Assembly: GCA_900314755.1 (NCBI GenBank)
Contig: OMWH01000021.1
Span: 1-42,714, forward strand
Length of the DNA: 42,714 nucleotides
Source: an uncultured Prevotellaceae bacterium
GTDB taxonomy: Bacteria; Bacteroidota; Bacteroidia; Bacteroidales; Bacteroidaceae
Direction: 5' to 3'
The stretch's first letter is position 1; the number at the start of each line of letters is the position of its first letter. Of this stretch, positions 6,272 to 15,030 are shown in pieces. The notes under the pieces were generated by a model, which saw nothing but the letters and a program-made list of their open reading frames with translations, was not told where the DNA came from and did no database searches. The position numbers were made by a program, and so were the translations under genes.

Positions 6272-7765
6272 ATGAGAAGAAATATTATTTGGATATTATT
6301 GTGCTGCGTGAATTTGCTGCAAGCACAGACATACATTGTTCCTAAAAGAGAGTTCCGTGCCGCATGGATTCAGTGTGTAAACGGACAGTTTCAGAACATT
6401 GGTACGGAGAAGATGCAAAGGACGCTTTCCTACCAGTTGGATGAGTTACAGAAAGATGGGGCGAATGCCATTATCTTCCAGGTGCGTCCAGCCTGTGACG
6501 CCCTTTATCCCAGCAGTATCGAGCCATGGAGCCATTTCCTGACAGGAGTACAGGGTAAGGCACCGTCACCATATTGGGATCCCCTGCAGTGGATGATTAC
6601 CGAATGTCACAAAAGGGGAATGGAACTGCATGCATGGATCAATCCTTATCGCGCCAAATCAAAACTTGCCTATGCATTGGCTCCCAATCATATTTGTAAC
6701 CAACATCCGGAACGTGCCTTTGAGTATGACGGGCTGATGGTGCTTCATCCTGCCTTGCAGGAAAACCGCAATTACATTTGTACGATAGTAGAGGATATCC
6801 TAAACCGTTATGATGTTGACGGACTGCATATTGATGACTATTTCTATCCGTATCCGGTCGCAGGTAAGTCAATTCCTGATGATGACCAGTTCCGTGCCAA
6901 CCCACAAGGTTACTCCAACAAGAATGACTGGCGACGCCATCAGGTCGATCTGCTTATCGAGCAGTTATATGGAACTATCCACCGTGTAAAACCATGGGTG
7001 AAGTTTGGAGTGAGTCCTTTTGGTATCTATCGCAATCAGAAAAACGACCCGCGGGGGAGTAAGACCAATGGCTTGCAGAACTATGATGACCTGTATGCCG
7101 ATGTCCTGTTATGGATAGAGAAAGGATGGGTTGACTATACGGTTCCGCAATTATATTGGGAGATGGGACATAAGGCTGCTGACTATACAGAACTGATACG
7201 TTGGTGGAGCGACCATGCCTCAGCCCGTCCACTGTTTATTGGTGAAGATGTGGAGCGGACCGTCAAACATGCCGACCCACAGAACAAGAAAAGTCATCAG
7301 CTACCAGCCAAGATGCGGCTTCACCAAGAGAACGCAGGTGTTCAGGGTACGGTATTATGGTATGCCAAGGCTGCTGTCGACAATATCGGCAACTATGGCA
7401 CCAACTTGCGGAATGTCTATTGGCGTTATCCCGCTCTGCAACCACTGATGCCACACATCGATGATAAAGCACCCGGCAAGGTGCGTAAGCTGAAAGTGTT
7501 TGATATCAACGGACAAAAAGTGTTGATGTGGACAGCTCCCAAGTCCAAGAAGTGGGGTGACGAGGCAGCAAAATACGTCGTCTATCGTTTCCTGCGCAGT
7601 GAGGATATCAATATAGATGATCCCTCACATATTGTCGCCATCACGACAGACTGCTATTATGAGATTCCCACAACTTTAGAGCAAGGCAAGTATGTCTTCC
7701 TTGTCACAGCCCTCGACCGTATGCAGAATGAGAGTAAGGCTGCCAAGAAGAAGGTCAAGTTCTAA
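6272..7765 (+). CDS. secreted GHL10 (DUF187) glycosyl hydrolase, DigH-like
   Basis: The 497-aa product has a signal peptide (MRRNIIWILLCCVNLLQAQT). A GHL10 barrel of about 330 residues follows, recognisable by REFRAAWIQCVNGQF at the first strand, ANAIIFQVRPACDALYPS, GMELHAWINPYR and DGLHIDDYFYPYP (acidic pair on a central strand), then GVSPFGIYRN and WVDYTVPQLYWEM. The last 90 residues look like a fibronectin-type beta domain. E. coli DigH (YddW) of this family cleaves peptidoglycan glycan strands lacking stem peptides, so a periplasmic cell-wall role is the best inference. A plant-glycan substrate is possible. It is last in its block and shares stop-codon bases with the convergent DUF4861 gene. 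Confidence 0.8.
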   Translation: MRRNIIWILLCCVNLLQAQTYIVPKREFRAAWIQCVNGQFQNIGTEKMQRTLSYQLDELQKDGANAIIFQVRPACDALYPSSIEPWSHFLTGVQGKAPSPYWDPLQWMITECHKRGMELHAWINPYRAKSKLAYALAPNHICNQHPERAFEYDGLMVLHPALQENRNYICTIVEDILNRYDVDGLHIDDYFYPYPVAGKSIPDDDQFRANPQGYSNKNDWRRHQVDLLIEQLYGTIHRVKPWVKFGVSPFGIYRNQKNDPRGSKTNGLQNYDDLYADVLLWIEKGWVDYTVPQLYWEMGHKAADYTELIRWWSDHASARPLFIGEDVERTVKHADPQNKKSHQLPAKMRLHQENAGVQGTVLWYAKAAVDNIGNYGTNLRNVYWRYPALQPLMPHIDDKAPGKVRKLKVFDINGQKVLMWTAPKSKKWGDEAAKYVVYRFLRSEDINIDDPSHIVAITTDCYYEIPTTLEQGKYVFLVTALDRMQNESKAAKKKVKF

Positions 7766-8988
7766 TTCTTGATTTTGACAGTAATCGGACGCTCTACCTC
7801 TTGTCGCCATGCCGTGAGATAGTCGAACCATTCTTTTGCGGAATGATAGCCGAAAGTCTCATTGGCAGAGGTGTAGTTGACTTTGTATGCCATGTGGGTG
7901 CCATTCACTTTCACCACATAGGCGTAATTGTCTTTGTTGGCAGGCTCTTCACTCACGATGTTCTGTTGTGACAGTAAAACGGCAAGACCTACTGTCTCAC
8001 GCTTGCCATTGATGGTGTCATTGGTGGGGAAGTCTGCTCCCCAGCATGCACGGAGTCCTTTCTTGTCGGAGAACTCCTCAGAGCCTTTCACGTTGATGAC
8101 ACCAGTAGAGAAACGGTAGTCACTGACATCTTTGTTGAAGAAAACGTCTACATCAGTGTCACGATGTCCCGCATACTGAGTGTAACGAATAGTCATGTTG
8201 ACAGGAGCATGATGGGCATCCACCTGCCAGCCACGGTCTACCAGTTCAACAATGGCACGCAAAGGACCATAGCTGATGATACGCTGGGTACGGGTACGGA
8301 CAGGCTCCACCAGTGTGGGCTTCTTGCCATCCCAGCCACGGAATGCACCGAGTCCGAAGGTTTGTCCTACCCACAACACATCATCGCCATACCCTTGTGC
8401 TTTCTGTTCTTTGTCAGTATAGAACTGCGTATCCTTCAGTTCCAGACGTTTCTGGTATTTCCCGTATAAGTCTAATGTCTGGCGGGCATCAAAATAGATG
8501 CGGATGCCATTCAGTTCACTTTCGAAGTCTACACCATGATGATGCTGGAGGTTATAGGTATAAGCGGCATCACCTCGTGCTGTTATAGACTCGATATAGT
8601 TGTTCTGCTGATTCTTCTTCAGTTTCTTGTTCTTGGTATTAGCCATGACCATCTCCGCATAAACACGGGCAGGGTAGGAGCGGGGCTCTCCCTGCTCAAA
8701 CAGTTCCACAACATATTGTTTCTTCTCTTTCTTTCCAAGATTGACGAGGAAACACAGTTCGTCAAACACCTCATCCTGGTTGAGGTCGTCTAACTGACAA
8801 GGAATTTCCTTGCCGTCTGCTGTAACTACTGCGGAACGAACCTCACCATAAGGTTTGAGGTCAATGACAACAGGTTGGTCATTCCTTTCCATATTCATTG
8901 GATTGCTGGCGACAACGGTAATCGTATGGTTTGCCCATGCGGTCACACCGCCAAGGCATAAAAGACAAGTACAGATTAGTTTTCTCAT
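7762..8988 (-). CDS. secreted DUF4861 protein
   Basis: The start was moved from the longest frame to ATG 8988 (408 aa), because MRKLICTCLLCLGGVTAWA is a standard signal peptide. ATG 8994 two codons upstream is equally possible. The mature protein is beta-rich, with DUF4861-like blocks (ERNDQPVVIDL near the N-terminus, NGIRIYFDARQTLDLYGK, and FGLGAFRGWDG in the middle). Members are common in Bacteroidetes polysaccharide loci and are often annotated only as a domain of unknown function. It is a single gene here, converging on the GHL10 gene and divergent from the GldB-like gene. The substrate is unknown. Confidence 0.75.
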   Translation of the reverse strand: MRKLICTCLLCLGGVTAWANHTITVVASNPMNMERNDQPVVIDLKPYGEVRSAVVTADGKEIPCQLDDLNQDEVFDELCFLVNLGKKEKKQYVVELFEQGEPRSYPARVYAEMVMANTKNKKLKKNQQNNYIESITARGDAAYTYNLQHHHGVDFESELNGIRIYFDARQTLDLYGKYQKRLELKDTQFYTDKEQKAQGYGDDVLWVGQTFGLGAFRGWDGKKPTLVEPVRTRTQRIISYGPLRAIVELVDRGWQVDAHHAPVNMTIRYTQYAGHRDTDVDVFFNKDVSDYRFSTGVINVKGSEEFSDKKGLRACWGADFPTNDTINGKRETVGLAVLLSQQNIVSEEPANKDNYAYVVKVNGTHMAYKVNYTSANETFGYHSAKEWFDYLTAWRQEVERPITVKIKN

Positions 8989-9080
8989 AATCATATTTAA
9001 TGTAATGCGATTACAAATTTCACACAAATAAACGAAAAAGACATAATATTGCACTATTTTTTATCTTTTTTAGGTTAAAA

Positions 9081-9112
9081 TTTGGTTTTTAAAATGTTTT
9101 TTAGTACTTTTG
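9081..9112 (+). promoter_or_regulatory. promoter of the GldB-like/DPP IV operon
   Basis: A -33 box TTTG at 9081-9084 and a -7 box TACTTTTG at 9105-9112 are separated by exactly 20 nt, a textbook Bacteroidetes arrangement. Its presence shows that the coding start must lie downstream of 9112. Confidence 0.7.
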
Positions 9113-9157
9113 CATCGATATTTAACACAAATAAATCATTTTATCTGTCGTTATACA

Positions 9158-9943
9158 GTGCGTAAAGTTTACTATTTGCTCTTTGCTACCATGCTCATCT
9201 GCTTAGGTTGTGAGTGGCACTTGAAGTCTACTGAGGACACTTCAAGTGTAAAGAGTGTGACCATTGAGCGATACGACCGTTTGGAGAGTCTGTATCTGAC
9301 AACAGGAGATTATTCGGCACTCCTTCAGATGAACAAGACCTATCCGATGCAGACCCGGACACTGATAGAAGATGTGCTGCGCATAGGACAGGTCAATGAA
9401 CCAGATATCAACACCAAATTCCTGCATTTCTTCAAAGACTCTACTTTACAACAACTGATCAGTGACGTTCAGAAACAGTTCGCCGACATAGAGGACCTGA
9501 ACAAGGAGTTAACGGATGCTTTCCACCAATTGCGTGAAATCATTCCTTCTTTAGAGATGCCACAGGTATATGCACAGATAGGATCTTTCGATCAAAGTAT
9601 CATTGTGGGAGGCACGACCTTAGGAATCTCATTGGATAAATATCTGGGTGCAGACTATCCTTTCTATGTGACTCACTATACCGAAGGACAGCGCCGGCTG
9701 ATGACCCGTTCAATGATAACGCCGGACTGTCTTAGTTTTTATCTGCTCAGTCGATATCCCCTTGCTGCTCAGAACCCGACCCATGAACAGCATGATCGGC
9801 ATATGGGAAAGATACAGTGGGTGGTCAACCAAGTGACCAACCGTTCTGTCTTCGAGAATGATCATGTGGCATACGTTGACAGCTTTATGAAACAGCATAA
9901 AGATATCAGCATTGAGGAATTGCTTCAAGATGCCCGCTATTAA
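9158..9943 (+). CDS. GldB-like lipoprotein
   Basis: The open frame extends up to a TTG inside the -7 box, so the start was placed at GTG 9158. From there the protein (261 aa) begins MRKVYYLLFATMLICLGC, a lipoprotein signal with acylated Cys18. The body is helical in its first half, and the middle contains GGTTLGISLDKYLGADYPFYV, the hallmark of the gliding-motility lipoprotein GldB family. GldB works with the GldK-N/Por machinery in gliding flavobacteria. Homologues also occur in non-gliding Bacteroidales, where their role is not settled. No other gld or por gene is in the window. The next gene, a DPP IV, starts 7 nt after the stop, so the two are one operon. Confidence 0.65.
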   Translation: MRKVYYLLFATMLICLGCEWHLKSTEDTSSVKSVTIERYDRLESLYLTTGDYSALLQMNKTYPMQTRTLIEDVLRIGQVNEPDINTKFLHFFKDSTLQQLISDVQKQFADIEDLNKELTDAFHQLREIIPSLEMPQVYAQIGSFDQSIIVGGTTLGISLDKYLGADYPFYVTHYTEGQRRLMTRSMITPDCLSFYLLSRYPLAAQNPTHEQHDRHMGKIQWVVNQVTNRSVFENDHVAYVDSFMKQHKDISIEELLQDARY

Positions 9944-9950
9944 CAACTAT

Positions 9951-12143
9951 ATGATGAACAAGATGAAACTTTTTCTGCTGCTGATGCTGATTCCGTTAGC
10001 AGCAAACGGCTTGGATTTACGGCAAATCACCAGTGGACAATTCATACCTGACAATATCCGTGGTGTGACACCAGCTGCTGATGGTGAGAGCTATACGCAA
10101 CTTGGTGATGATGGAAAGACCATCTCCCGTTACTCCTTTAAGACAGGAAAGGTGTTGGAGACATTGTTTGATGCTGCCAATACCAAGGTGGAATATATCA
10201 GCGGCTATATCATGAGTCCTGACGGAAAGCGTATATTGATAGAGACCAACAGGAAATCCATCTACCGCCATTCTTTTACCGCTGATTATTACATCTATAC
10301 CATTGCCAGTCGGAAAATGGTTCCATTGTCCGACCATGGTGCGCAGCAGACTCCTTTGTTCTCACCTGATGGAACGATGATTGCCTTTGTCCGTGAGAAC
10401 AATATCTTCCTTATCAAACTGCTCTACGACAATGCGGAGAGTCAGGTGACGAAGGATGGCAAGAAGAATGAGGTGATTAACGGTATTCCTGACTGGGTCA
10501 ATGAGGAAGAGTTTGGGCACAGTCGTGCCATGGTTTTCACTGCCGACAGCAAGCAGCTGGTATGGGTACGCTATGACGAGCGTGCTGTCTGCCAGTATTC
10601 CATGCCTTTATATAAGGGACTGAAGCCGGAGCGTAATGAGTTCACGGAATATCCTGGCGCCTACACCTACAAATATCCCATCGCTGGTGCTGATAATTCC
10701 AAGTGCAGTGTATGGAGCTTTGATATTGCCAGTCGTCAGACTCGTCAGTTGCAGGTACCGCTTGACACCGACGGTTATATACCCCGTCTGAAGTCTACCC
10801 ATGAGGCACAGAAAGTCTTGGTGATGACCATGAACCGTCATCAGGACTGCCTGCGTGTCTATACGGCAAATCCATTGTCTACCGTCTGTCAGTTGCTGAT
10901 AGAGGACAAGACCCCTAAATATATCAAGGAGGATTGTGTGGAGAATATGAAGGTGACCAGCAAGTATATCCTGCTGCCCAGCGAGCGTGACGGTTGGATG
11001 CACCTATACCTTTATAATATGAACGGGCAGTTGCTTCGTCAGGTGGACCACGGTGACTATGAGGTCAGTGAGGTCTATGGTGTCGATGACCAGACGGGGA
11101 ATGTGTACTTTGCCTCTCATCAGTATGGTGCTACAGACCAGCGTGTCTTCATGACCCAGGCGAATGGCAAGACGACCTGTCTTACTAATAAGGCAGGGTG
11201 GAGTAGTGCCGTCTTCAGCAGCAACTATCAGTCATTTATCCATGTCTGGAGCAATCTGAACACGCCCCCCGTTGTGACTCTTTGTAACAACAGTGGCAAA
11301 GCGATCACCACACTTGTTGACAATAAGGAGTTGCGCGAACAACTGGCGAAGGAACAGCTTGGCAGTCGTGAGCTCTTTACCATGACCACTGCCGATGGTA
11401 TCACTCTCAATGGCTGGATGGTAAAGCCAGCCAACTTCGATGCCACTAAGCGTTACCCGGTGATTATGTACCAGTATAGCGGACCGGGCAGTCAGCAGGT
11501 GAAGGATGCCTGGAATATCGGTATGAACAGTCAGGGGGCTATCCTTGAGCAATATCTCTGCCAGCAGGGCTTCCTCTGTGTCTGTGTGGATGGTCGTGGA
11601 ACAGGAGGACGAGGTGCAGATTTTGAGAAATGCACTTATCTGCGGTTGGGTGACCTGGAGTCACACGACCAGGTGGAGGCTGCCTTGTGGTTAGGAAAGC
11701 AGTCGTATGTGGATAAGGACCGTATTGCCATCTGGGGATGGAGCTATGGCGGTTTCAATACACTGATGTCCATGTCGGAGGGTCGTCCTGTCTTCCGTGC
11801 CGGTGTTGCCATAGCCCCTGTCACATCCTGGCGTTTCTACGACAGCATCTATACAGAGCGTTTTATGCGTACTCCCAAAGAGAATCCTACGGGTTATGAT
11901 GATTGTCCCATCTCACGTGCCAGTCAGTTGAATGGTGCACTCTTGCTCTGTCATGGCAGTGCCGATGACAATGTCCATCTGCGTAACACTGCCGAATATA
12001 CAGAGGTACTTGTGCAAGCAGATAAAGACTTCCGTCAGCTCGTCTATACCAACCGCAACCACAGTATTTTCGGGGGTAATACCCGCAACCACCTGTTCCG
12101 ACAGTGTGTGAATTTCCTAAAGGAAGAGTTAGACATCCAATAA
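9951..12143 (+). CDS. dipeptidyl peptidase IV, family S9B
   Basis: DPP IV removes Xaa-Pro dipeptides from peptides in the periplasm, feeding amino acid uptake. ATG 9951 (730 aa; 9954 equally possible) precedes the signal peptide MNKMKLFLLLMLIPLAANG. The N-terminal beta-propeller (about 20-480) contains DWVNEEEFGHSRA, whose Glu pair binds the substrate N-terminus. The C-terminal alpha/beta hydrolase domain has the triad: Ser598 in GWSYGG, Asp672 in GSADDNVH and His704 in NRNHSIFGG. Length and motifs are complete. It is the second gene of an operon with the GldB-like lipoprotein and ends at a strong hairpin. Confidence 0.93.
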   Translation: MMNKMKLFLLLMLIPLAANGLDLRQITSGQFIPDNIRGVTPAADGESYTQLGDDGKTISRYSFKTGKVLETLFDAANTKVEYISGYIMSPDGKRILIETNRKSIYRHSFTADYYIYTIASRKMVPLSDHGAQQTPLFSPDGTMIAFVRENNIFLIKLLYDNAESQVTKDGKKNEVINGIPDWVNEEEFGHSRAMVFTADSKQLVWVRYDERAVCQYSMPLYKGLKPERNEFTEYPGAYTYKYPIAGADNSKCSVWSFDIASRQTRQLQVPLDTDGYIPRLKSTHEAQKVLVMTMNRHQDCLRVYTANPLSTVCQLLIEDKTPKYIKEDCVENMKVTSKYILLPSERDGWMHLYLYNMNGQLLRQVDHGDYEVSEVYGVDDQTGNVYFASHQYGATDQRVFMTQANGKTTCLTNKAGWSSAVFSSNYQSFIHVWSNLNTPPVVTLCNNSGKAITTLVDNKELREQLAKEQLGSRELFTMTTADGITLNGWMVKPANFDATKRYPVIMYQYSGPGSQQVKDAWNIGMNSQGAILEQYLCQQGFLCVCVDGRGTGGRGADFEKCTYLRLGDLESHDQVEAALWLGKQSYVDKDRIAIWGWSYGGFNTLMSMSEGRPVFRAGVAIAPVTSWRFYDSIYTERFMRTPKENPTGYDDCPISRASQLNGALLLCHGSADDNVHLRNTAEYTEVLVQADKDFRQLVYTNRNHSIFGGNTRNHLFRQCVNFLKEELDIQ

Positions 12144-12180
12144 ATAAAGGCTCCATTCATATCGAATGGAGCCTTTATTT
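12142..12180. terminator. two-way terminator between DPP IV and abfA
   Basis: A perfect 17-bp stem (arms 12142-12158 and 12164-12180, 5-nt loop) has A-rich and T-rich ends, so it works as an intrinsic terminator in both directions. It overlaps the stop codon of the + gene and lies 17 nt beyond the end of the - operon. Confidence 0.9.
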
Positions 12181-12196
12181 GACATGAAAAGAGGCT

Positions 12197-13789
12197 TTAT
12201 TTCACGCAAAGGACTACCAGACTCTTGGCAGGAACCTTGACGGTAAGCACGTCTTTCTTTATCTTGGCATCCTTGAAGTCTGAAGGAGCGACCTTGTCAG
12301 GGTTTTTGAAGTCGTTATAGTCATCCACTTTCTTGGAGGTGAGAATACGACCACTGACCGTCTTGGCATTGCAACCGCTAAGTTTCACCTCAACGGTCTT
12401 GTCCTGGTCGAGACTGACGTTAGTCAGTGCCACCACGACACTGCCATCCTTTGTCTTGGCTGCAGAGGCAGAGAGGAGTGGGAGAGGGCGGTAGCCTGCA
12501 TCCTTGGCATTCTCCTTCTCCTTGAAATATGCCTTGCTCACCTGGATAATCTCGCTGTCGATATCAATAGGCAAGTAGGTGGCATCCTGGAAAGGAGTGT
12601 ACATCTCAAAGACATGATAGGTGGGTGTAAGAACCATGTGGCCGGTACCTTCCTGGTCGGTGAGAATCATCGACTGCAGCACGTTCACCACCTGAGCGAT
12701 GTTCGCCATCTTCACACGGTCGGTATGACGATGGAAGACATTGAGAGAGAGGGAAGCCACGAAAGCGTCGCGGAGAGCATTCTGCTGGTAGAGATGTCCT
12801 GAGATTGTACCCGGTTCCTCGTCCCACCAGGTGCCCCATTCGTCAACGAGCAGTCCCACCTGATGCTTGGGGTCTTTCTCGTCCATGATTGCTTTATGCT
12901 TCTTGATGACATCCTCTATCTCAAGACACTTTCCCAAAGCCCAATAATACTGGTCGTTGTTGAAGTTGATGGCAGAGCCTTTGGAACCGTCCCAGCCAGA
13001 ACATGTATAGTAGTGCAGACTGACACCCTGCATGCGGTTACCGATCTTCTCCATCAATACCTTGGTCCAGTTGTAGTCATAGTCGGAGGCACCACTGGCA
13101 ATGCGGTAGAGCTTGTTGGCACCTTGGTCACGAAGATAGGTGTTGAACTTACGATACTCGTCCGAATAGTACTCAGGTGTCATGTTACCACCACAGCCCC
13201 AAGCCTCGTTGCCGATACCGAAGTACTTCACTTTCCATGCCTTCTCACGACCGTTCTGACGACGCAGACGAGCCATGGGTGTATCACCGTCGCTGGTCAT
13301 ATACTCCACCCACTGTGCCATCTCCTTGACGGTACCGCTGCCCACATTACCACTGATGTACGGTTCGCAGTCCAGCATCTCGCAGAGGTTCAGGAACTCA
13401 TGAGTACCAAAGGAGTTGTCCTCGATAGTACCACCCCAGTTGTTGTTACGCAGAGAAGGACGCTGACTCTGAGGACCGATACCGTCCATCCAGTGATAGT
13501 CGTCGGCGAAACAGCCACCCGGCCAGCGGAGCACAGGAACATGTAATTTCTTTAGAGCTTCAAACACATCCTTGCGATAGCCGTTGATGTTGGGGATGGG
13601 AGAGTTTTTGCCGACCCAGAGACCGCCATAGATACAAGATCCCAGATGCTCGGAGAACTGACCGTAAATCTCGCGATTGATTTTCGCACCAGGTTGGTCG
13701 GCATGGAGGGTAGCTTTCACCACGTCAGCTGCTGATGCAGAAGCAGTCATTGAACAAGCAATGACAAGGGTTGATAGTAACTTTTTCAT
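12197..13789 (-). CDS. abfA: secreted GH51 alpha-L-arabinofuranosidase
   Basis: The enzyme releases terminal L-arabinofuranose from arabinan, arabinoxylan or arabino-oligosaccharides. A signal peptide ([21 protein letters not shown]) places it in the periplasm or at the cell surface. The 530 aa hold the GH51 barrel: [31 protein letters not shown], the acid/base Glu195 ([11 protein letters not shown]) and the nucleophile Glu317 ([16 protein letters not shown]), then a C-terminal beta-sandwich. Length is normal. It is the last gene of the arabinose operon, 20 nt after the DUF4421 gene, so its product can be induced with the catabolic enzymes. A second, longer GH51 lies at 38894-40876. Confidence 0.93.
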   Translation of the reverse strand: MKKLLSTLVIACSMTASASAADVVKATLHADQPGAKINREIYGQFSEHLGSCIYGGLWVGKNSPIPNINGYRKDVFEALKKLHVPVLRWPGGCFADDYHWMDGIGPQSQRPSLRNNNWGGTIEDNSFGTHEFLNLCEMLDCEPYISGNVGSGTVKEMAQWVEYMTSDGDTPMARLRRQNGREKAWKVKYFGIGNEAWGCGGNMTPEYYSDEYRKFNTYLRDQGANKLYRIASGASDYDYNWTKVLMEKIGNRMQGVSLHYYTCSGWDGSKGSAINFNNDQYYWALGKCLEIEDVIKKHKAIMDEKDPKHQVGLLVDEWGTWWDEEPGTISGHLYQQNALRDAFVASLSLNVFHRHTDRVKMANIAQVVNVLQSMILTDQEGTGHMVLTPTYHVFEMYTPFQDATYLPIDIDSEIIQVSKAYFKEKENAKDAGYRPLPLLSASAAKTKDGSVVVALTNVSLDQDKTVEVKLSGCNAKTVSGRILTSKKVDDYNDFKNPDKVAPSDFKDAKIKKDVLTVKVPAKSLVVLCVK

Positions 13790-13809
13790 TGTTTTTAGTT
13801 GTTATTTGA

Positions 13810-15030
13810 TTAAAATCGGATACCGAATTGCGTATTGACATACCAGTCCCACATCTTGACACTGGTATTGTCGTGGTTATAGGAAAAGCGGTGCAACTGT
13901 CCATAGACATTGGCAAACCAGTTCTTACCGTTATAGGTGATTCCCGCCCGTCCGTTGATATTCACCTTCCAGCGGGTCTTGTTGATACGCTCGCCTGTTT
14001 CCCACATCTCTACGTCATTCTGCCAAGAGAGGTCTTGCTCGTCAAAGGGGAGTGGTCTTTTCTTCTCACCGTTTGACCATTCGTGCGTCTCAGCGTTCCA
14101 GTTGCCATAGTTCTCTGTATTCTCTTGGACTATATCGAAAGAATAGTTGGAGTCATAGGTAGTCACCTTCACCCTGTTATAGACACTGACAGTGGGCATC
14201 ACCATGATATTGAAAAGCCACCCTTTCGCAGGAACCCAGTTGTAGCCATACCCAATACCGATGTTTGCCTGTTGTACCTTGATTTTACCGACGCCACTGG
14301 CGGCAGAGATGAACTCCCCGTTCAACTTGTCGGAGTAGTCGATGGATGACTGATACCAGGAGGCACCCAAGAGGAGGGAACCGGCAGAACGTCGCTGGAT
14401 GACAGACTGGTTATAGGCAGCGTCCTGGGAATAATGCTTACCGTTGAAGACATAATAGCCGTCAAGGAAAACGGAACGCACCCAGATAGGGGCATGGCTT
14501 TTGTAAGGTACGGCTTTCTCAGACATCTCATTATCTCCGATACGGACATTTGCGTCTAATTTCATGTCCTGTGTTTTGAAACGGCGAAGACTGAAGATCA
14601 AACCGTAACGAGTTCCTGTGGAGCTGACTGTCCAATAGCGTCCTGCGTTTTTGATGAGAGGGATGGAATAGCCGATACCAAGACCCCGGTAGCCAACCCA
14701 TACACCTAAGTAGGTGGCAAGTGGTGGATTGATGCGCATCGTCCAATCCGCATCCGTAAAATCGTCTAATTCTCGGTAGGCTGTCGTTGACAAGTCTATT
14801 TGGTGGTTCATCTTCACATCGATCATGTTAACCTTTGGATAGATGACAACACGCCAGGGCTTCTTGGGAACTTCAATATAGTTTGTGTCTACCTTTGCCT
14901 CCCATAGGGAGTCAAGGTAATTCATGCCTTTCTTCAAATTACGAGATAGCCATGATTCATTTTGAGCATGAATGCCCAGTGCCACAAAGGCACTGAGCAC
15001 CATGAAAATAAATGATCTTTTCCCCTTCAT
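13810..15030 (-). CDS. DUF4421 outer-membrane beta-barrel protein
   Basis: The 406 aa start with a signal peptide (MKGKRSFIFMVLSAFVALGIHAQ). The mature part is almost entirely alternating aromatic/polar beta-strands (for example YLGVWVGYRGLGIGYSIPL, SVFLDGYYVFNGKHY, ANIGIGYGYNWV) and ends in the strand WYVNTQFGIRF, whose terminal Phe is the usual recognition signal for barrel insertion by BAM. The DUF4421 family has no assigned function. The ATG overlaps the araB stop by one base (TGATG), and abfA follows, so the gene is firmly inside the arabinose operon. It may be a porin-like channel for arabinose or arabino-oligosaccharides; that is inference from context only. Confidence 0.75.
   Translation of the reverse strand: MKGKRSFIFMVLSAFVALGIHAQNESWLSRNLKKGMNYLDSLWEAKVDTNYIEVPKKPWRVVIYPKVNMIDVKMNHQIDLSTTAYRELDDFTDADWTMRINPPLATYLGVWVGYRGLGIGYSIPLIKNAGRYWTVSSTGTRYGLIFSLRRFKTQDMKLDANVRIGDNEMSEKAVPYKSHAPIWVRSVFLDGYYVFNGKHYSQDAAYNQSVIQRRSAGSLLLGASWYQSSIDYSDKLNGEFISAASGVGKIKVQQANIGIGYGYNWVPAKGWLFNIMVMPTVSVYNRVKVTTYDSNYSFDIVQENTENYGNWNAETHEWSNGEKKRPLPFDEQDLSWQNDVEMWETGERINKTRWKVNINGRAGITYNGKNWFANVYGQLHRFSYNHDNTSVKMWDWYVNTQFGIRF

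Noticed and set aside
12863-13546. 227-aa frame opposite the GH51 gene
   Set aside because: It lies wholly antisense to a gene with complete catalytic motifs, has no start context and no recognisable motif. It is a codon-usage shadow.
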